From: Oscillospiraceae bacterium
GTDB lineage: Bacteria; Bacillota; Clostridia; Oscillospirales; Oscillospiraceae
Assembly: GCA_009777775.1 (NCBI GenBank)
Contig: WRLE01000013.1
Span: 1 to 64,000 of the forward strand
Direction of reading: 5' to 3'
Length of the DNA stretch: 64,000 bases
Position numbers and translations under genes: made by a program. Under the pieces are notes generated by a model. The model did no database searches and was not told the origin of the DNA. It was given only the letters and a program-made list of their open reading frames with translations. Positions 26,823 through 36,496 of this stretch are shown one piece after another (the first letter of the stretch is position 1; every line of letters begins with the position of its first letter).

Positions 26823-28262
26823 CTAGTGTAATAACAGCTCTTCTTCCAGTGCTTTTCTCACCAGCTCTGGGTTGCCTTTGCCTTTGAGTAGTTGCATGGT
26901 TTGACCCACTAGAAAGCCAAAAGCCTTGTCTTTGCCACTCAAATAATCGGAAGCAGCATCGGGATTGTTTGCAATTACAACCTTTGCTGCTTCTTGGCAA
27001 GTGCTGTAATCGTCCAGCATCATTAATCCCTTATCCTCAATATATGAAACAGGATCAACATCAGATGTAAAGACTGCTTCGATGGCTTCTTTATATACAT
27101 TGCGATTTATTTTTCCAGAGAGAACGTAATCAATTAATGTTGATAGTTTAGAGACATCAATGGATAAATCATCAGCCTGTGTGCCACTTTGACTTAAAAG
27201 ACGTAGGATTTCTCCAATTATGAGGCGAGCGGACTCGATGGGCTCACCGCTTTGGGAGCTAAGAGCCTCAAATAAAATCGAAATATTCATATGAGTAGTG
27301 AGAATTGCAGCATCATTTGGAGAAATTGCATATGAATCGATATATCGAATTCTTTTTTCATGGGCGAGTTCAGGCTGTGAAGTTTTAATTTCTTCAAGCC
27401 AATGCTCATCAATAAATATGGGTAAAAGGTCTGGCTCAGGAAAGTAACGGTAGTCTTGGGCGTTTTCCTTTGAGCGCATAGCCACGGATATGCCGATGTT
27501 GTCGTTCCAACGACGGGTTTCTTGTGTAACAACGCCTCCCGCCATTAATATCTTCTGTTGGCGCGCAGATTCAAATTCGATGGCTCTTGATATAGCTTTG
27601 AAGGAATTGAGGTTTTTCATCTCCGTGCGTGTTCCCAATTCACTACCGTGTAAATGCATGGATAAATTCACATCGACCCTTAAAGAACCCTCCTCCATTT
27701 TGCAATCGCAAATGTCGAGATATAATAGGGTTTCTCTTAGTATTTCCAAAAAGGCAATCACTTCATCGCTGCTGTTGAAATCGGGATTGGTAACTATTTC
27801 CAATAAAGGTACGCCGCAACGATTAAAATCCATCAGTGTACTGTCGTTTGCAATATCATGAATCAATTTCCCTGCATCTTCTTCCATATGTATCTCTCTG
27901 ATACCAATGGTTTTTATATAGTCATTTGTCTCGATTTCCATAAATCCATTGGTGCAAATGGGGGAGTACAGTTGTGATATTTGATATGCCTTTGGAAGGT
28001 CGGGGTAAAAATAGTTTTTCCGATCAAAAACCGTTCTGTCTGCTATTTCACAGTTTAAAGCAAGCCCTGCTCTGATAGCATATTCAAGCACAGTACGATT
28101 GAGCATGGGCAAAGCCCCAGGCATCCCAGAGCAAATGGGACAGACATTGGTATTAGGCATAGCACCAAATGAATTGCTACACCCACAAAATATCTTTGAC
28201 CGAGTAGACAATTCAGCATGAATCTCAAGTCCAATTACGGTTTCGAAAGTTGTATTCGACAT
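26823..28262 (-). CDS. gatB: Asp-tRNA(Asn)/Glu-tRNA(Gln) amidotransferase subunit B
   Basis: GatB binds and activates misacylated tRNA in the GatCAB complex, which uses glutamine to make Gln-tRNA(Gln) or Asn-tRNA(Asn). It shows FETVIGLEIHAELSTRSKIF at the start, zinc ligands (CGCS and CPIC), the YFPEPDL motif and the YqeY-like C-terminal tail ending DYLSGKDKAFGFLVGQTMQL. ATG 28262 gives the family N-terminus; a longer frame to 28304 is not needed. It is last in gatC-gatA-gatB. Confidence 0.96.
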   Translation of the reverse strand: MSNTTFETVIGLEIHAELSTRSKIFCGCSNSFGAMPNTNVCPICSGMPGALPMLNRTVLEYAIRAGLALNCEIADRTVFDRKNYFYPDLPKAYQISQLYSPICTNGFMEIETNDYIKTIGIREIHMEEDAGKLIHDIANDSTLMDFNRCGVPLLEIVTNPDFNSSDEVIAFLEILRETLLYLDICDCKMEEGSLRVDVNLSMHLHGSELGTRTEMKNLNSFKAISRAIEFESARQQKILMAGGVVTQETRRWNDNIGISVAMRSKENAQDYRYFPEPDLLPIFIDEHWLEEIKTSQPELAHEKRIRYIDSYAISPNDAAILTTHMNISILFEALSSQSGEPIESARLIIGEILRLLSQSGTQADDLSIDVSKLSTLIDYVLSGKINRNVYKEAIEAVFTSDVDPVSYIEDKGLMMLDDYSTCQEAAKVVIANNPDAASDYLSGKDKAFGFLVGQTMQLLKGKGNPELVRKALEEELLLH

Positions 28263-28381
28263 AAATAAAACACTTTCTTGTAATGAATAATTAATAATGA
28301 ACAATTAGTAATTAATAATGAATAATGAATAATGAATAATGAAATAACAATGAGAGTCAATTAATTATTCATTATTAATCA
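28263..28381. repeat. AT-rich word repeats between gatA and gatB
   Basis: The gap is built almost wholly of TAATGAATAATGAA-like words on one side and their complements on the other. Similar runs occur at about 16700-16750, 41520-41550, 43145-43210, 56740-56850 and 63610-63690. Confidence 0.75.
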
Positions 28382-29812
28382 TTAATTATTAATTAATTGA
28401 TACGTCTTCCCAGCCTTAACTAGCGTAGGCTCCGAGAAGGCTTTGCCTATTAATTGAAAGCCTATGGGGAGCTTGTTTTCGTCGAAGCCGCAGGGGAGAG
28501 AGACGGCGGGGAGTCCTGCTAAGTTTATTGATACTGTGTAAATATCACCCATATACATTTTCAGCGGGTCATCTATGTTTTCACCAATTTTATATGCAGT
28601 AGTTGGTGCAACAGGTGAAATTATCATATCATAGCGTTGAAACAAGCTGTCATAAGCATCCTTAATCAGTCTGCGAGCTTGAAGAGCCTTTTTATAATAA
28701 GCATCGTAATACCCTGAGGAAAGAACAAAGGAACCCAGCATAATCCTTCTCTTTATTTCCATTCCAAAACCCTCGCTTCGGGAATTGCGGTAAAAATCCG
28801 AAAGCTCATCGGAATCCGAAGTATAGTGACCATATTTTAAGCCATCGAATCTTGATAGATTGCTGGAAGCTTCAGCACAGGCGATGACATAATAAGTAGG
28901 AATCATATATTCCATTAGGGGCATTTCAAATTCTTCAAGTCGAGCACCTGCTTCCTCGAGCTTGCGAGCAGCAGCTAAAACGCTGGTTTTGACACTATTG
29001 TCTATACCGCCCTCATAATAATTTTTGGGTATTCCGATTATCATTCCATCTAAACTATTACTGTCCGATTGCTCGAATTCGAAGGGCTTCTCGATGATGC
29101 AAGTCCCGTCTTTTTCGTCAGGACCGGAAATAATTGATAAAAGCGTAGCGCAATCTTCGAGATTTTTTCCCATGGGACCAATTTGGTCTAGGGATGAAGC
29201 GTATGCAATCAAACCGTAGCGGGAAACAGCACCATATGTGGGCTTTATTCCTGTGGTTCCGCAAAAGGAGCAGGGTTGCCGAATGCTACCACCGGTATCG
29301 GTGCCTAATGCTAAGGGAACCATTCCAGCTGCGATAGCCGCAGCGCTACCACCGGAAGAACCACCAGCAACTCGGTAACTATCCCAAGGATTTCGTACAG
29401 GACCCATATATCCGGTTTCGCTGGAGCCACCCATGGCAAATTCATCCATGTTTAATTTACCGACAACAATCATGCCTGCTTCTTCCAGCTTATCCACAAC
29501 AGTTGCATTATATACTGGTACATATCCAGACAAAGCCTTTGAAGCACAGGTAGTTTCAATATCTTTTGTGGAAATATTGTCTTTAATGGCAATGGGGACA
29601 CCAGCTAGTGGAGAAATTCGCTCTCCAGCATCGATGCGCTTTTGGATTTCCCGTGCCTTTGTTAGAGCGGCTTCCTTTGAAAGGGATAAAAAAGAGTTAT
29701 ATTTACCATCTTCTGTTTCAATGGATTTGAAATACGCTGACAATGCTTCTTCCACACCAATTTGTTTTGATGAAATGGCTGTCGAAAGCTCCAGCGCAGT
29801 TAGCTCAAACAT
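28382..29812 (-). CDS. gatA: Asp-tRNA(Asn)/Glu-tRNA(Gln) amidotransferase subunit A
   Basis: GatA is the glutaminase of GatCAB, an amidase-signature enzyme. The Lys-cisSer-Ser triad is visible: Lys in GVPIAIKDNI, Ser in GTDTGGSIRQP and Ser in AGGSSGGSAAAIA. The 476-residue length is typical. It lies between gatC (52 bp upstream) and gatB (119 bp downstream). Confidence 0.96.
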   Translation of the reverse strand: MFELTALELSTAISSKQIGVEEALSAYFKSIETEDGKYNSFLSLSKEAALTKAREIQKRIDAGERISPLAGVPIAIKDNISTKDIETTCASKALSGYVPVYNATVVDKLEEAGMIVVGKLNMDEFAMGGSSETGYMGPVRNPWDSYRVAGGSSGGSAAAIAAGMVPLALGTDTGGSIRQPCSFCGTTGIKPTYGAVSRYGLIAYASSLDQIGPMGKNLEDCATLLSIISGPDEKDGTCIIEKPFEFEQSDSNSLDGMIIGIPKNYYEGGIDNSVKTSVLAAARKLEEAGARLEEFEMPLMEYMIPTYYVIACAEASSNLSRFDGLKYGHYTSDSDELSDFYRNSRSEGFGMEIKRRIMLGSFVLSSGYYDAYYKKALQARRLIKDAYDSLFQRYDMIISPVAPTTAYKIGENIDDPLKMYMGDIYTVSINLAGLPAVSLPCGFDENKLPIGFQLIGKAFSEPTLVKAGKTYQLINN

Positions 29813-29864
29813 ATGTGTACCTCAAATAGCTTTTGTTTTTGCAGTTTGTACAGGGATTTTGTTG

Positions 29865-30170
29865 TTATTGTGTATCCACCGTTTTCGGTGCTATGAACAT
29901 CTCACCATTTTCATTGGCTGCGTTTTTTAGTATGAGTTCGCGTTCATATGATTCCTGTGCCTCATCACTGCGAAAGGCATTTACATTATCAAAGGGATGA
30001 CTACATTGGGGGATATTTTCAGTATCAAGTTCACTAAGTTTGTTGATATAGTTGATGATTTCACCTAAATCTTTAACAATTCGCGGTTTTTCTTCATCAG
30101 AAAGGCGAAGTAAAGATAGATCCTCAAGATAGCTGAGTAGTTTGTCATCTATTTCCACGGGTTTTGACAT
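29865..30170 (-). CDS. gatC: Asp-tRNA(Asn)/Glu-tRNA(Gln) amidotransferase subunit C
   Basis: The 101-residue GatC wraps around the GatA/GatB interface. The N-terminal helix KLLSYLEDLSLLRLSDEEK, the IINYINKLSELDTENI segment and the late LRSDE-like FRSDEAQES are family features. ATG 30170 follows GGAG (30181-30184). A longer frame through the upstream GC-rich hairpin repeat, to 30275, is an artefact. It is first in the gatCAB operon. Confidence 0.92.
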   Translation of the reverse strand: MSKPVEIDDKLLSYLEDLSLLRLSDEEKPRIVKDLGEIINYINKLSELDTENIPQCSHPFDNVNAFRSDEAQESYERELILKNAANENGEMFIAPKTVDTQ

Positions 30171-30230
30171 TTCGTCAATCTCCTTTGTTGCTTGAGTTGT
30201 ATTTGTATATAAATAAATTGTTATGTTTTT

Positions 30231-30383
30231 CGTAGGGCGTGGCATCCTTGACACGCCGATTGGGAGTTTGTGCAATTTTGCGGCGCGTCAGGGATGCCGC
30301 ATATTACGATGTTGGTTTGATGATGGTGCGCCGATTGGGAGATTGTGTAAGTTTGCGGCGCGTCAGGGATGCCGCGCCCTACG
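30231..30383. repeat. Three copies of the 28-bp GC-rich hairpin repeat
   Basis: Copies are at 30231-30258 (one orientation), and 30281-30308 and 30356-30383 (opposite orientation). The last two lie in a 75-bp direct repeat. The middle copy has lost one hairpin arm. The array sits upstream of gatC and downstream of gatD. Confidence 0.85.
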
Positions 30384-30426
30384 TTGTTGGTTCGAGGATG
30401 ATGCTTTTTACAACATGAAAGAACAA

Positions 30427-31158
30427 CTAGCGGAAGCGGTTTATTAAGTAATCATGGCTGCGGGTTTCTGCTGTGTCGTCAAGTTGCGGTAGAATAATTG
30501 GGGTTCTGTATTTTCGTTCCAATGCTTTGGTTAAGATATAATCAGCAAGAATCGGATTCTTTGGCAAAACAGGACCATGGAGATAGGTCCCAATGATGTT
30601 TTTATAAACGAGACCTTCAAATTTATCATCACCATTGTTACCATATCCATTGATTACTCGTCCGAGGGGAGCATGGCTTCCTATGTAAGTCCTTCCTCCG
30701 TGGTTTTCAAAACCCACAAAGGACCCAGTAATACCAGGGAGTTCGCTTTCAATGACGATATTTCCCACAAGTCGTTTATCGCCAGATTTTGTATAGGCAT
30801 CCACCAAGGACAATCCCTTGATGCTTTCATCGTCAGATTGGTAGTATTCACCGATTAATTGCAAACCACCGCAAATGGCTAAAAGCACCCCATCACTTTC
30901 AACATATTCTCGAAACTCTTTTTCATATTCCGAAAGACGCAATGCTGCGATTTTCTGTTCAGCATCGGAGCCACCGCCTAAAAAAACTATGTCCACATCT
31001 GAAAGGGAAAAAGACTCTACCATTGGATGCTCAACTATTTCAGCTTCAATGCCTCGCCATATTAACCTGTTTTTCATGCATAAAACATTCCCGCGGTCGC
31101 CATATAAGTTGAGCAAATCGGGAAGTAAATGGGCGATGGTTATTTGCATTGCCTCCAT
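30427..31158 (-). CDS. gatD: Lipid II isoglutaminyl synthase, glutaminase subunit
   Basis: The CobB/CobQ-like class I amidotransferase of 243 residues supplies ammonia to MurT, which amidates the D-Glu of lipid II. The nucleophile Cys is in LLAICGGLQLIGEYY and the His in GTYLHGPVLPKNP; ITIAHLLPDLLNLYGDRGN is the usual GatD start. GAGG 8 bases upstream supports ATG 31158. It follows murT by 10 bp, so the two are co-translated. Confidence 0.92.
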   Translation of the reverse strand: MEAMQITIAHLLPDLLNLYGDRGNVLCMKNRLIWRGIEAEIVEHPMVESFSLSDVDIVFLGGGSDAEQKIAALRLSEYEKEFREYVESDGVLLAICGGLQLIGEYYQSDDESIKGLSLVDAYTKSGDKRLVGNIVIESELPGITGSFVGFENHGGRTYIGSHAPLGRVINGYGNNGDDKFEGLVYKNIIGTYLHGPVLPKNPILADYILTKALERKYRTPIILPQLDDTAETRSHDYLINRFR

Positions 31159-31168
31159 GGAAGAAGCC

Positions 31169-32515
31169 TCATTTCGCTTTTTTTTGTATGATTTTTCGGG
31201 TTTCCACCAAAGGTGTATAATTCGTCAAAACATAAAGGACTTCATTGTCTTTTGAGAGCATGAGTTCAATAGCCTTTTTAATATCTTTTTCATAAATAAG
31301 CTTATCAGTGGAGATTCCTGCATATTTAAGTCGCAGGTACACGTCCTCTGCTCTAATTCCGCTGATTGAAAATTCAGAATAAGCATCACTATTCCACATT
31401 TCAAAGTCCACATCCCATAACCAGGAAACATCAGTGCCATCGGGAGGGTTGTCATTAATGATTATGACAAGGTTCTTTTTTCGCGTATCCCTATGCATAT
31501 CTGTAATAACTTGATTGAATCCAGCGGGATTTTTTGAAAGGTTCAAAATAACAGGAACACCGCCAATGGTAAAAACTTCCATACGCCCATTTTGGGGTTT
31601 GTACTTTGACAAGACATCGTTGATATTGCTCAAATCTACGCCCAGCAGAGAAGCCACCGAGAGTGCAGCTAATATGTTATAGATATTGTGATAACCGATT
31701 AGGTTCGCTCGAATAATGTGTGACATTGCAGTGAATTCTAAATAGCCATCACCAAATATACAAGTGGCGGGATAATTCAAAGGAGGCTTTGTAAAACCAC
31801 AGTTTTCACAATAATAATCACCAAGCTGGCTGTAATGGTAATACTTATATTTCAATTCGTGATGACAAAAAGTGCAAAATCTACTTTCCTTTGTTTCTTG
31901 AGCAGTGAAGTAGATTTGTTCGTCGATGCCGAAAAAGAAGCGTTGATGTGCCGAATCATGACTAAAAGCAGCGCATATAGGGTCATCGCCGTTTAATAGC
32001 AATACCATGTCGGGAACTTTGTCCACAGCGGTTTTTAGCAAATCAACGATGATGTCAATTTCACCATATCTATCCAATTGGTCACGAAAGAAATTGGTAA
32101 TCACCATATAATCAGGCTTAATGCTATCAAAAGCGTGGGTTGCTGTTGCTTCATCAACTTCAATACAAGCATAGTCCGCATCTACCCGTCCAAAAATGCT
32201 ACAGGCATTAATGTAGGCAGTTACGATTCCAGAGAGCATATTTGCACCAGAGTTATTACATATTACCTTTTTTCCCTGTGCTTTAAGTATTGCATACAAA
32301 ACATTGTTACTGGTTGTTTTGCCATTTGTTCCGCTGACCACGATTGTTTTTCCCTTCACTCCTTGTGCCAATTGGGAAAGTATCCATGGACATAGGCGCA
32401 GAGCCAATGCTCCCGGTGCGGAAGAACCCCTACCCAAGAGAAGCTTTCCAGCAAGGGAGCAAAGCTTGCATATCCATATTGTGAATAGAAGTTGGATTTT
32501 TTGTGTAAATTTCAA
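31169..32515 (-). CDS. murT: Lipid II isoglutaminyl synthase, MurT subunit
   Basis: A Mur-ligase-fold enzyme of 448 residues with the P-loop SGTNGKTTSNN, a central insertion holding a four-Cys zinc ribbon (CTFCHHELKY and CENCGF) and the C-terminal DUF1727 domain with the conserved NDNPPDGTDVSWLWDVDFE region. It activates D-Glu in lipid II with ATP and uses ammonia from GatD. It starts 15 bp after purL and precedes gatD by 10 bp, so cell-wall amidation appears in one transcript with purine synthesis. Confidence 0.93.
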   Translation of the reverse strand: MKFTQKIQLLFTIWICKLCSLAGKLLLGRGSSAPGALALRLCPWILSQLAQGVKGKTIVVSGTNGKTTSNNVLYAILKAQGKKVICNNSGANMLSGIVTAYINACSIFGRVDADYACIEVDEATATHAFDSIKPDYMVITNFFRDQLDRYGEIDIIVDLLKTAVDKVPDMVLLLNGDDPICAAFSHDSAHQRFFFGIDEQIYFTAQETKESRFCTFCHHELKYKYYHYSQLGDYYCENCGFTKPPLNYPATCIFGDGYLEFTAMSHIIRANLIGYHNIYNILAALSVASLLGVDLSNINDVLSKYKPQNGRMEVFTIGGVPVILNLSKNPAGFNQVITDMHRDTRKKNLVIIINDNPPDGTDVSWLWDVDFEMWNSDAYSEFSISGIRAEDVYLRLKYAGISTDKLIYEKDIKKAIELMLSKDNEVLYVLTNYTPLVETRKIIQKKAK

Positions 32516-32530
32516 GGTGTATTCACCTGT

Positions 32531-35500
32531 CTATCGAAAATAGCTTACCCCACCTTCGAATATTGGAAGGTATTTGTTACCTGGAATGTTAATTGCCACA
32601 TTTTCGCCAGAACGCTCTGGATGTGCCATCTTTCCGAGTATTCGTCCATCGGCACTGCTGATACCCTCAATTGCCCAGTCTGAACCGTTGGGATTGTGAG
32701 CAATGTCCAGTGTTGGCTCTCCGTCGAAGTCTGTATATTGGAATACGATTTGCCCATTGGCTTCCCAGTCTTCAAGAATGTCAGTTGATGCTATGAGTCT
32801 TCCTTCGCCATGGGAAATAGGCTGAACATACATTTCTCCTGAATTACACTTTGAAAGCCAGGGAGATAAAACAGATGAAACTCTGGTACTCACATAACGA
32901 GCTTGGTGGCGGCCGATTTTGTTGAAAGTCAGCGTTGGCTTTTCTTCAGACATGGGAGCTATACGTCCATAGGGTACTAAGCCAAGTTTTATTAATGCTT
33001 GAAAACCATTGCAAATGCCCAATATCAAGCCATCGCGCTCATCTAATAAGCCATGGACTGCATTTGATAGTCTCTCGCTCATGAATAATGAAACGATGAA
33101 TTTGCCAGAACCGTCTGGCTCGTCTCCACCAGAAAAGCCTCCTGGGAACACTATCATCTGCGCCGTAGATATTGCCTTTTCCAAAGCTGAAATGGAGTCT
33201 TCCAGCATCTGTGCTGTAAGGTTTCTAATAAGTACAAACTCAGCAACTCCACCAGCTCGATTTATGGCAGCCATGGTATCGTATTCACAATTTGTTCCGG
33301 GGAAAACAGGAATCACAGCTTTGGGTCGAGCAAAAGTAGCAAAATTGTGTGCTTTACCACGATTTTCATATGTTATTAGAGGAACATTTCCAGATTGTTG
33401 TGCTTTAATCGGGAATATGCTCTCCAAGGGAGCTTCCCATTTTTCACGGAGTAGGTCTAATTTGATTATTGTATCGTTAATTTCGACGGTGGATTCATCA
33501 TTGGTATATCCCAACAACAGGAAACCATCAAGATGCTCAGTTGCTTCAAATACAATTGATCCCCATTTGGCATTAATCAAATCATCTTCAAATTGTCCCT
33601 TAAAGCCAATCATATTACCCAGAGCCATTTTCATTATCCCGCCATGTACTCCGCCTTTTTCGCAAACCCAAGCAGAGAGGATTTTACCAGAATGGAGCAA
33701 GGTAGCATAATTATCCCAAGCAGTTAAAAGTGAATCGTAATCAAGAACACCATCGGAAGCTTTAGAAGCATTTTGGATTGGTGTTTCCAGCATATAAACA
33801 GGATTGCCAGCAGCTTTAAACTCGGGGCTTATTAAAGTCTCTGCCTGTGTAACACCAACAGCAAAGGATATAAGCGTTGGCGGTACATCCATCTCACCGA
33901 AGCTCCCCGACATGGAATCTTTCCCACCAATGGCGGCGATACCTAAACCCATTTGTACTGTAAAAGCACCTAAAATTGCAGCAAAGGGCATCCCCCAACG
34001 GCTGGGGTCATCACCCAAGCGGGGGAAGTATTCCTGTAGCGATAAATGAATTGTATCTCGAGGGACTCCAGAGGCGATTAACTTGGCAACTGATGTCACC
34101 ACTGCATTCACAGAACCACCAAAGGGGTCGGCTTGTGTGTGATAAGGATCAAAGCCGTATGCCATGACCGAAGCTGTGCTTGTGGACAGTGGGGGAGAAG
34201 CTGTGTCCGAGCTGATACTGGTGCTAGTATTGGAATTGGTGTTGGAGTTGGTAGGAATGTTTGTATCGCTTGTGTCAAGTACCGGTAAAAGCGCAGCCAT
34301 AACCTGGGTTTCTGTCAATGCATATTTGCCGCCATGGGGCTGGAGTACGCTTGCTGCTCCAATGGAATTGTCAAAGCGTTCCACTAAACCTTTCTGGGAA
34401 CAGTAGTTCAAGTCTTCGCATAATGCTAACAAACGTTCATTTAAGGTATCACTTGATTTGCTAGTGTTAAAAGAAGCAGAATCAGTGGCAGCAGAATCTA
34501 AAGCTGCGCCAGCAACAGTAGTGAAATCTGCAGCAGTCGAAGTGCCAGCAAAATCAGCGAGCGAATCGTTACCCTCTGGAATACCAACACTCACCTCTGC
34601 CCAACGAGGAGCTCCATTTTTATCTAAAAAATCCCTGCTAATATCAACAATTCTTTGTCCCTGCCATATCATCACCAAACGTCTGCTCTCTGTAACATTG
34701 GCAATGAGCGAAGCCTCGATGTTTTCTTGGGAAGCAAGCTCTCTGAGTGTATCAAAATCCTCAGCAGCTACAACAACAGCCATTCTCTCCTGAGACTCTG
34801 AAATCGCAAGCTCTGTCCCATCGAGACCATCGTATTTCACAGGTAATGCATCTAAGTGAATTTCCACGCCATCAGCCAATTCGCCCACGGCAACTGAAAC
34901 ACCGCCTGCACCAAAGTCGTTGCATTTTTTAATAAGCTTCGTTACCTCTGGGTTACGGAACAAACGTTGAAGCTTTCGCTCTTCGGGTGCATTGCCTTTT
35001 TGCACCTCAGAACCTCGCTGGGAAACTGTTTCTGTGGTATGGGTAACAGATGAGCCAGTGGCACCACCAATTCCGTCTCTACCCGTGCGACCACCTAAAA
35101 CTACGACTATATCACCGCTGGCGGGACGCTCCCTTTTTATTTGAGAGACAGGTGCTGCACCCACAACGGCACCAACTTCCATACGTTTGGCAATATAACC
35201 TTCGTGATATAACTCCTTGACGAAACCTGTTGCTAAACCGATTTGATTACCGTAAGAGCTAAAACCATGGGCTGCTGAAGTGGTAAGCTTTCTCTGGGGA
35301 AGTTTACCAGGTAAAGTATCTTCGATTGCCTTTCTTGGGTCTCCGGAACCAGTTATCCTCATGGATTGGTAAACATATGAGCGACCCGATAAAGGATCTC
35401 GAATGGCTCCGCCAATGCAAGTGGCAGCACCGCCAAAGGGCTCGATTTCTGTGGGATGATTATGAGTCTCGTTTTTAAAAAATAGCAACCAATCCTCATC

Positions 35501-36412
35501 ACCGTGGGGGAACTTGGCACTAATGCGAATGGTGCAAGCATTATTTTCATCAGATTGGTCAAGCATCGGAAGCTTGCCCTCTTTGCTCAAATGTCTCATG
35601 GCGGCTGTGGCAATACTCATCAGAGAAATGGGTCTATCTCCCTTTATGGATAAGAAATTATTGTAAGCATCCTCAACGCGGCTATCTTTAATATCAACGT
35701 TCTCAATTATTGTATTAAAGGTCGTATGCCTGCAATGGTCTGACCAATATGTGTCGAGAACTTTGATTTCTGTCAGCGTTGGGTCACGCTTTTCTTCGAT
35801 AAAATATTCTTGGATTATTTGTAAGTCTGAAAGGGACATCGCCATACCCATGTTTATTCTCAAGGTTTCCAGCTCATCGTTTCCCAGACTAACAAAACCG
35901 ACTAAATGCGGGATTTCTCCATGGGTGAAATTACTATCTTTGAGTAAAGTATCTGGTTTTTCTGCTGATGCTTCCCTACATTCCACGGGATTTATGAGGT
36001 ATGTCCGAACCCTGTCATAGGAAGCCTCATCTAAACCTTCTATTGCATAAACTAATGCTGTTTGAACAGCAGGTCTGTTTCCACCCAGGAGCATTTGAAT
36101 GCATTGTTCGCAAGAATCTGCACGAATGTCGAATTGACCGGGTAAGGATTCCACAAATAATAGACGTGTGTCTGTGGAAAAAGATGGGAGTTCATCTTCA
36201 TAACACTGATCGCACATTGGTTCGGACAATACTGTATTCACCACAGATGACCAATCTTCTTCAGATACTCCTTGAACATCGTAACGGTTAAAAAGCCGCA
36301 CTTTCAAAGCAGGCAGCCCTAACACATCAGATAATTCATTTTGTATTGACTCAGAGGCGATATCAAATCCAGATTTTTTTTCCACATAGCATCGGTATAC
36401 TTTATCTTCCAT
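32531..36412 (-). CDS. purL: Phosphoribosylformylglycinamidine synthase, single-chain
   Basis: It converts FGAR plus glutamine and ATP to FGAM in purine synthesis. At 1293 residues it joins the PurS-like N-terminus, two PurL domains (NETHNHPTEIEPFGGAATCI at ~320; PFGGSVNAVVTSVAKLIASG at ~770) and a class I glutaminase (Cys in ILGICNGFQALIKLG, His/Glu in AHPERSGENV). It is slightly longer than usual; two Ser/Thr/Asn/Ala-rich insertions (~residues 615-655 and ~705-735) account for the excess. A CTCGATT gap of 84 bp separates it from argH upstream. It leads the purL-murT-gatD run. Confidence 0.95.
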   Translation of the reverse strand: MEDKVYRCYVEKKSGFDIASESIQNELSDVLGLPALKVRLFNRYDVQGVSEEDWSSVVNTVLSEPMCDQCYEDELPSFSTDTRLLFVESLPGQFDIRADSCEQCIQMLLGGNRPAVQTALVYAIEGLDEASYDRVRTYLINPVECREASAEKPDTLLKDSNFTHGEIPHLVGFVSLGNDELETLRINMGMAMSLSDLQIIQEYFIEEKRDPTLTEIKVLDTYWSDHCRHTTFNTIIENVDIKDSRVEDAYNNFLSIKGDRPISLMSIATAAMRHLSKEGKLPMLDQSDENNACTIRISAKFPHGDEDWLLFFKNETHNHPTEIEPFGGAATCIGGAIRDPLSGRSYVYQSMRITGSGDPRKAIEDTLPGKLPQRKLTTSAAHGFSSYGNQIGLATGFVKELYHEGYIAKRMEVGAVVGAAPVSQIKRERPASGDIVVVLGGRTGRDGIGGATGSSVTHTTETVSQRGSEVQKGNAPEERKLQRLFRNPEVTKLIKKCNDFGAGGVSVAVGELADGVEIHLDALPVKYDGLDGTELAISESQERMAVVVAAEDFDTLRELASQENIEASLIANVTESRRLVMIWQGQRIVDISRDFLDKNGAPRWAEVSVGIPEGNDSLADFAGTSTAADFTTVAGAALDSAATDSASFNTSKSSDTLNERLLALCEDLNYCSQKGLVERFDNSIGAASVLQPHGGKYALTETQVMAALLPVLDTSDTNIPTNSNTNSNTSTSISSDTASPPLSTSTASVMAYGFDPYHTQADPFGGSVNAVVTSVAKLIASGVPRDTIHLSLQEYFPRLGDDPSRWGMPFAAILGAFTVQMGLGIAAIGGKDSMSGSFGEMDVPPTLISFAVGVTQAETLISPEFKAAGNPVYMLETPIQNASKASDGVLDYDSLLTAWDNYATLLHSGKILSAWVCEKGGVHGGIMKMALGNMIGFKGQFEDDLINAKWGSIVFEATEHLDGFLLLGYTNDESTVEINDTIIKLDLLREKWEAPLESIFPIKAQQSGNVPLITYENRGKAHNFATFARPKAVIPVFPGTNCEYDTMAAINRAGGVAEFVLIRNLTAQMLEDSISALEKAISTAQMIVFPGGFSGGDEPDGSGKFIVSLFMSERLSNAVHGLLDERDGLILGICNGFQALIKLGLVPYGRIAPMSEEKPTLTFNKIGRHQARYVSTRVSSVLSPWLSKCNSGEMYVQPISHGEGRLIASTDILEDWEANGQIVFQYTDFDGEPTLDIAHNPNGSDWAIEGISSADGRILGKMAHPERSGENVAINIPGNKYLPIFEGGVSYFR

Positions 36413-36496
36413 ACAACTACTCCTCGATTAGCGAAATTTATAAGTATTTGACGATTATGTGAATGTAGCTCATTTGACAAATATACTACTGAATGC

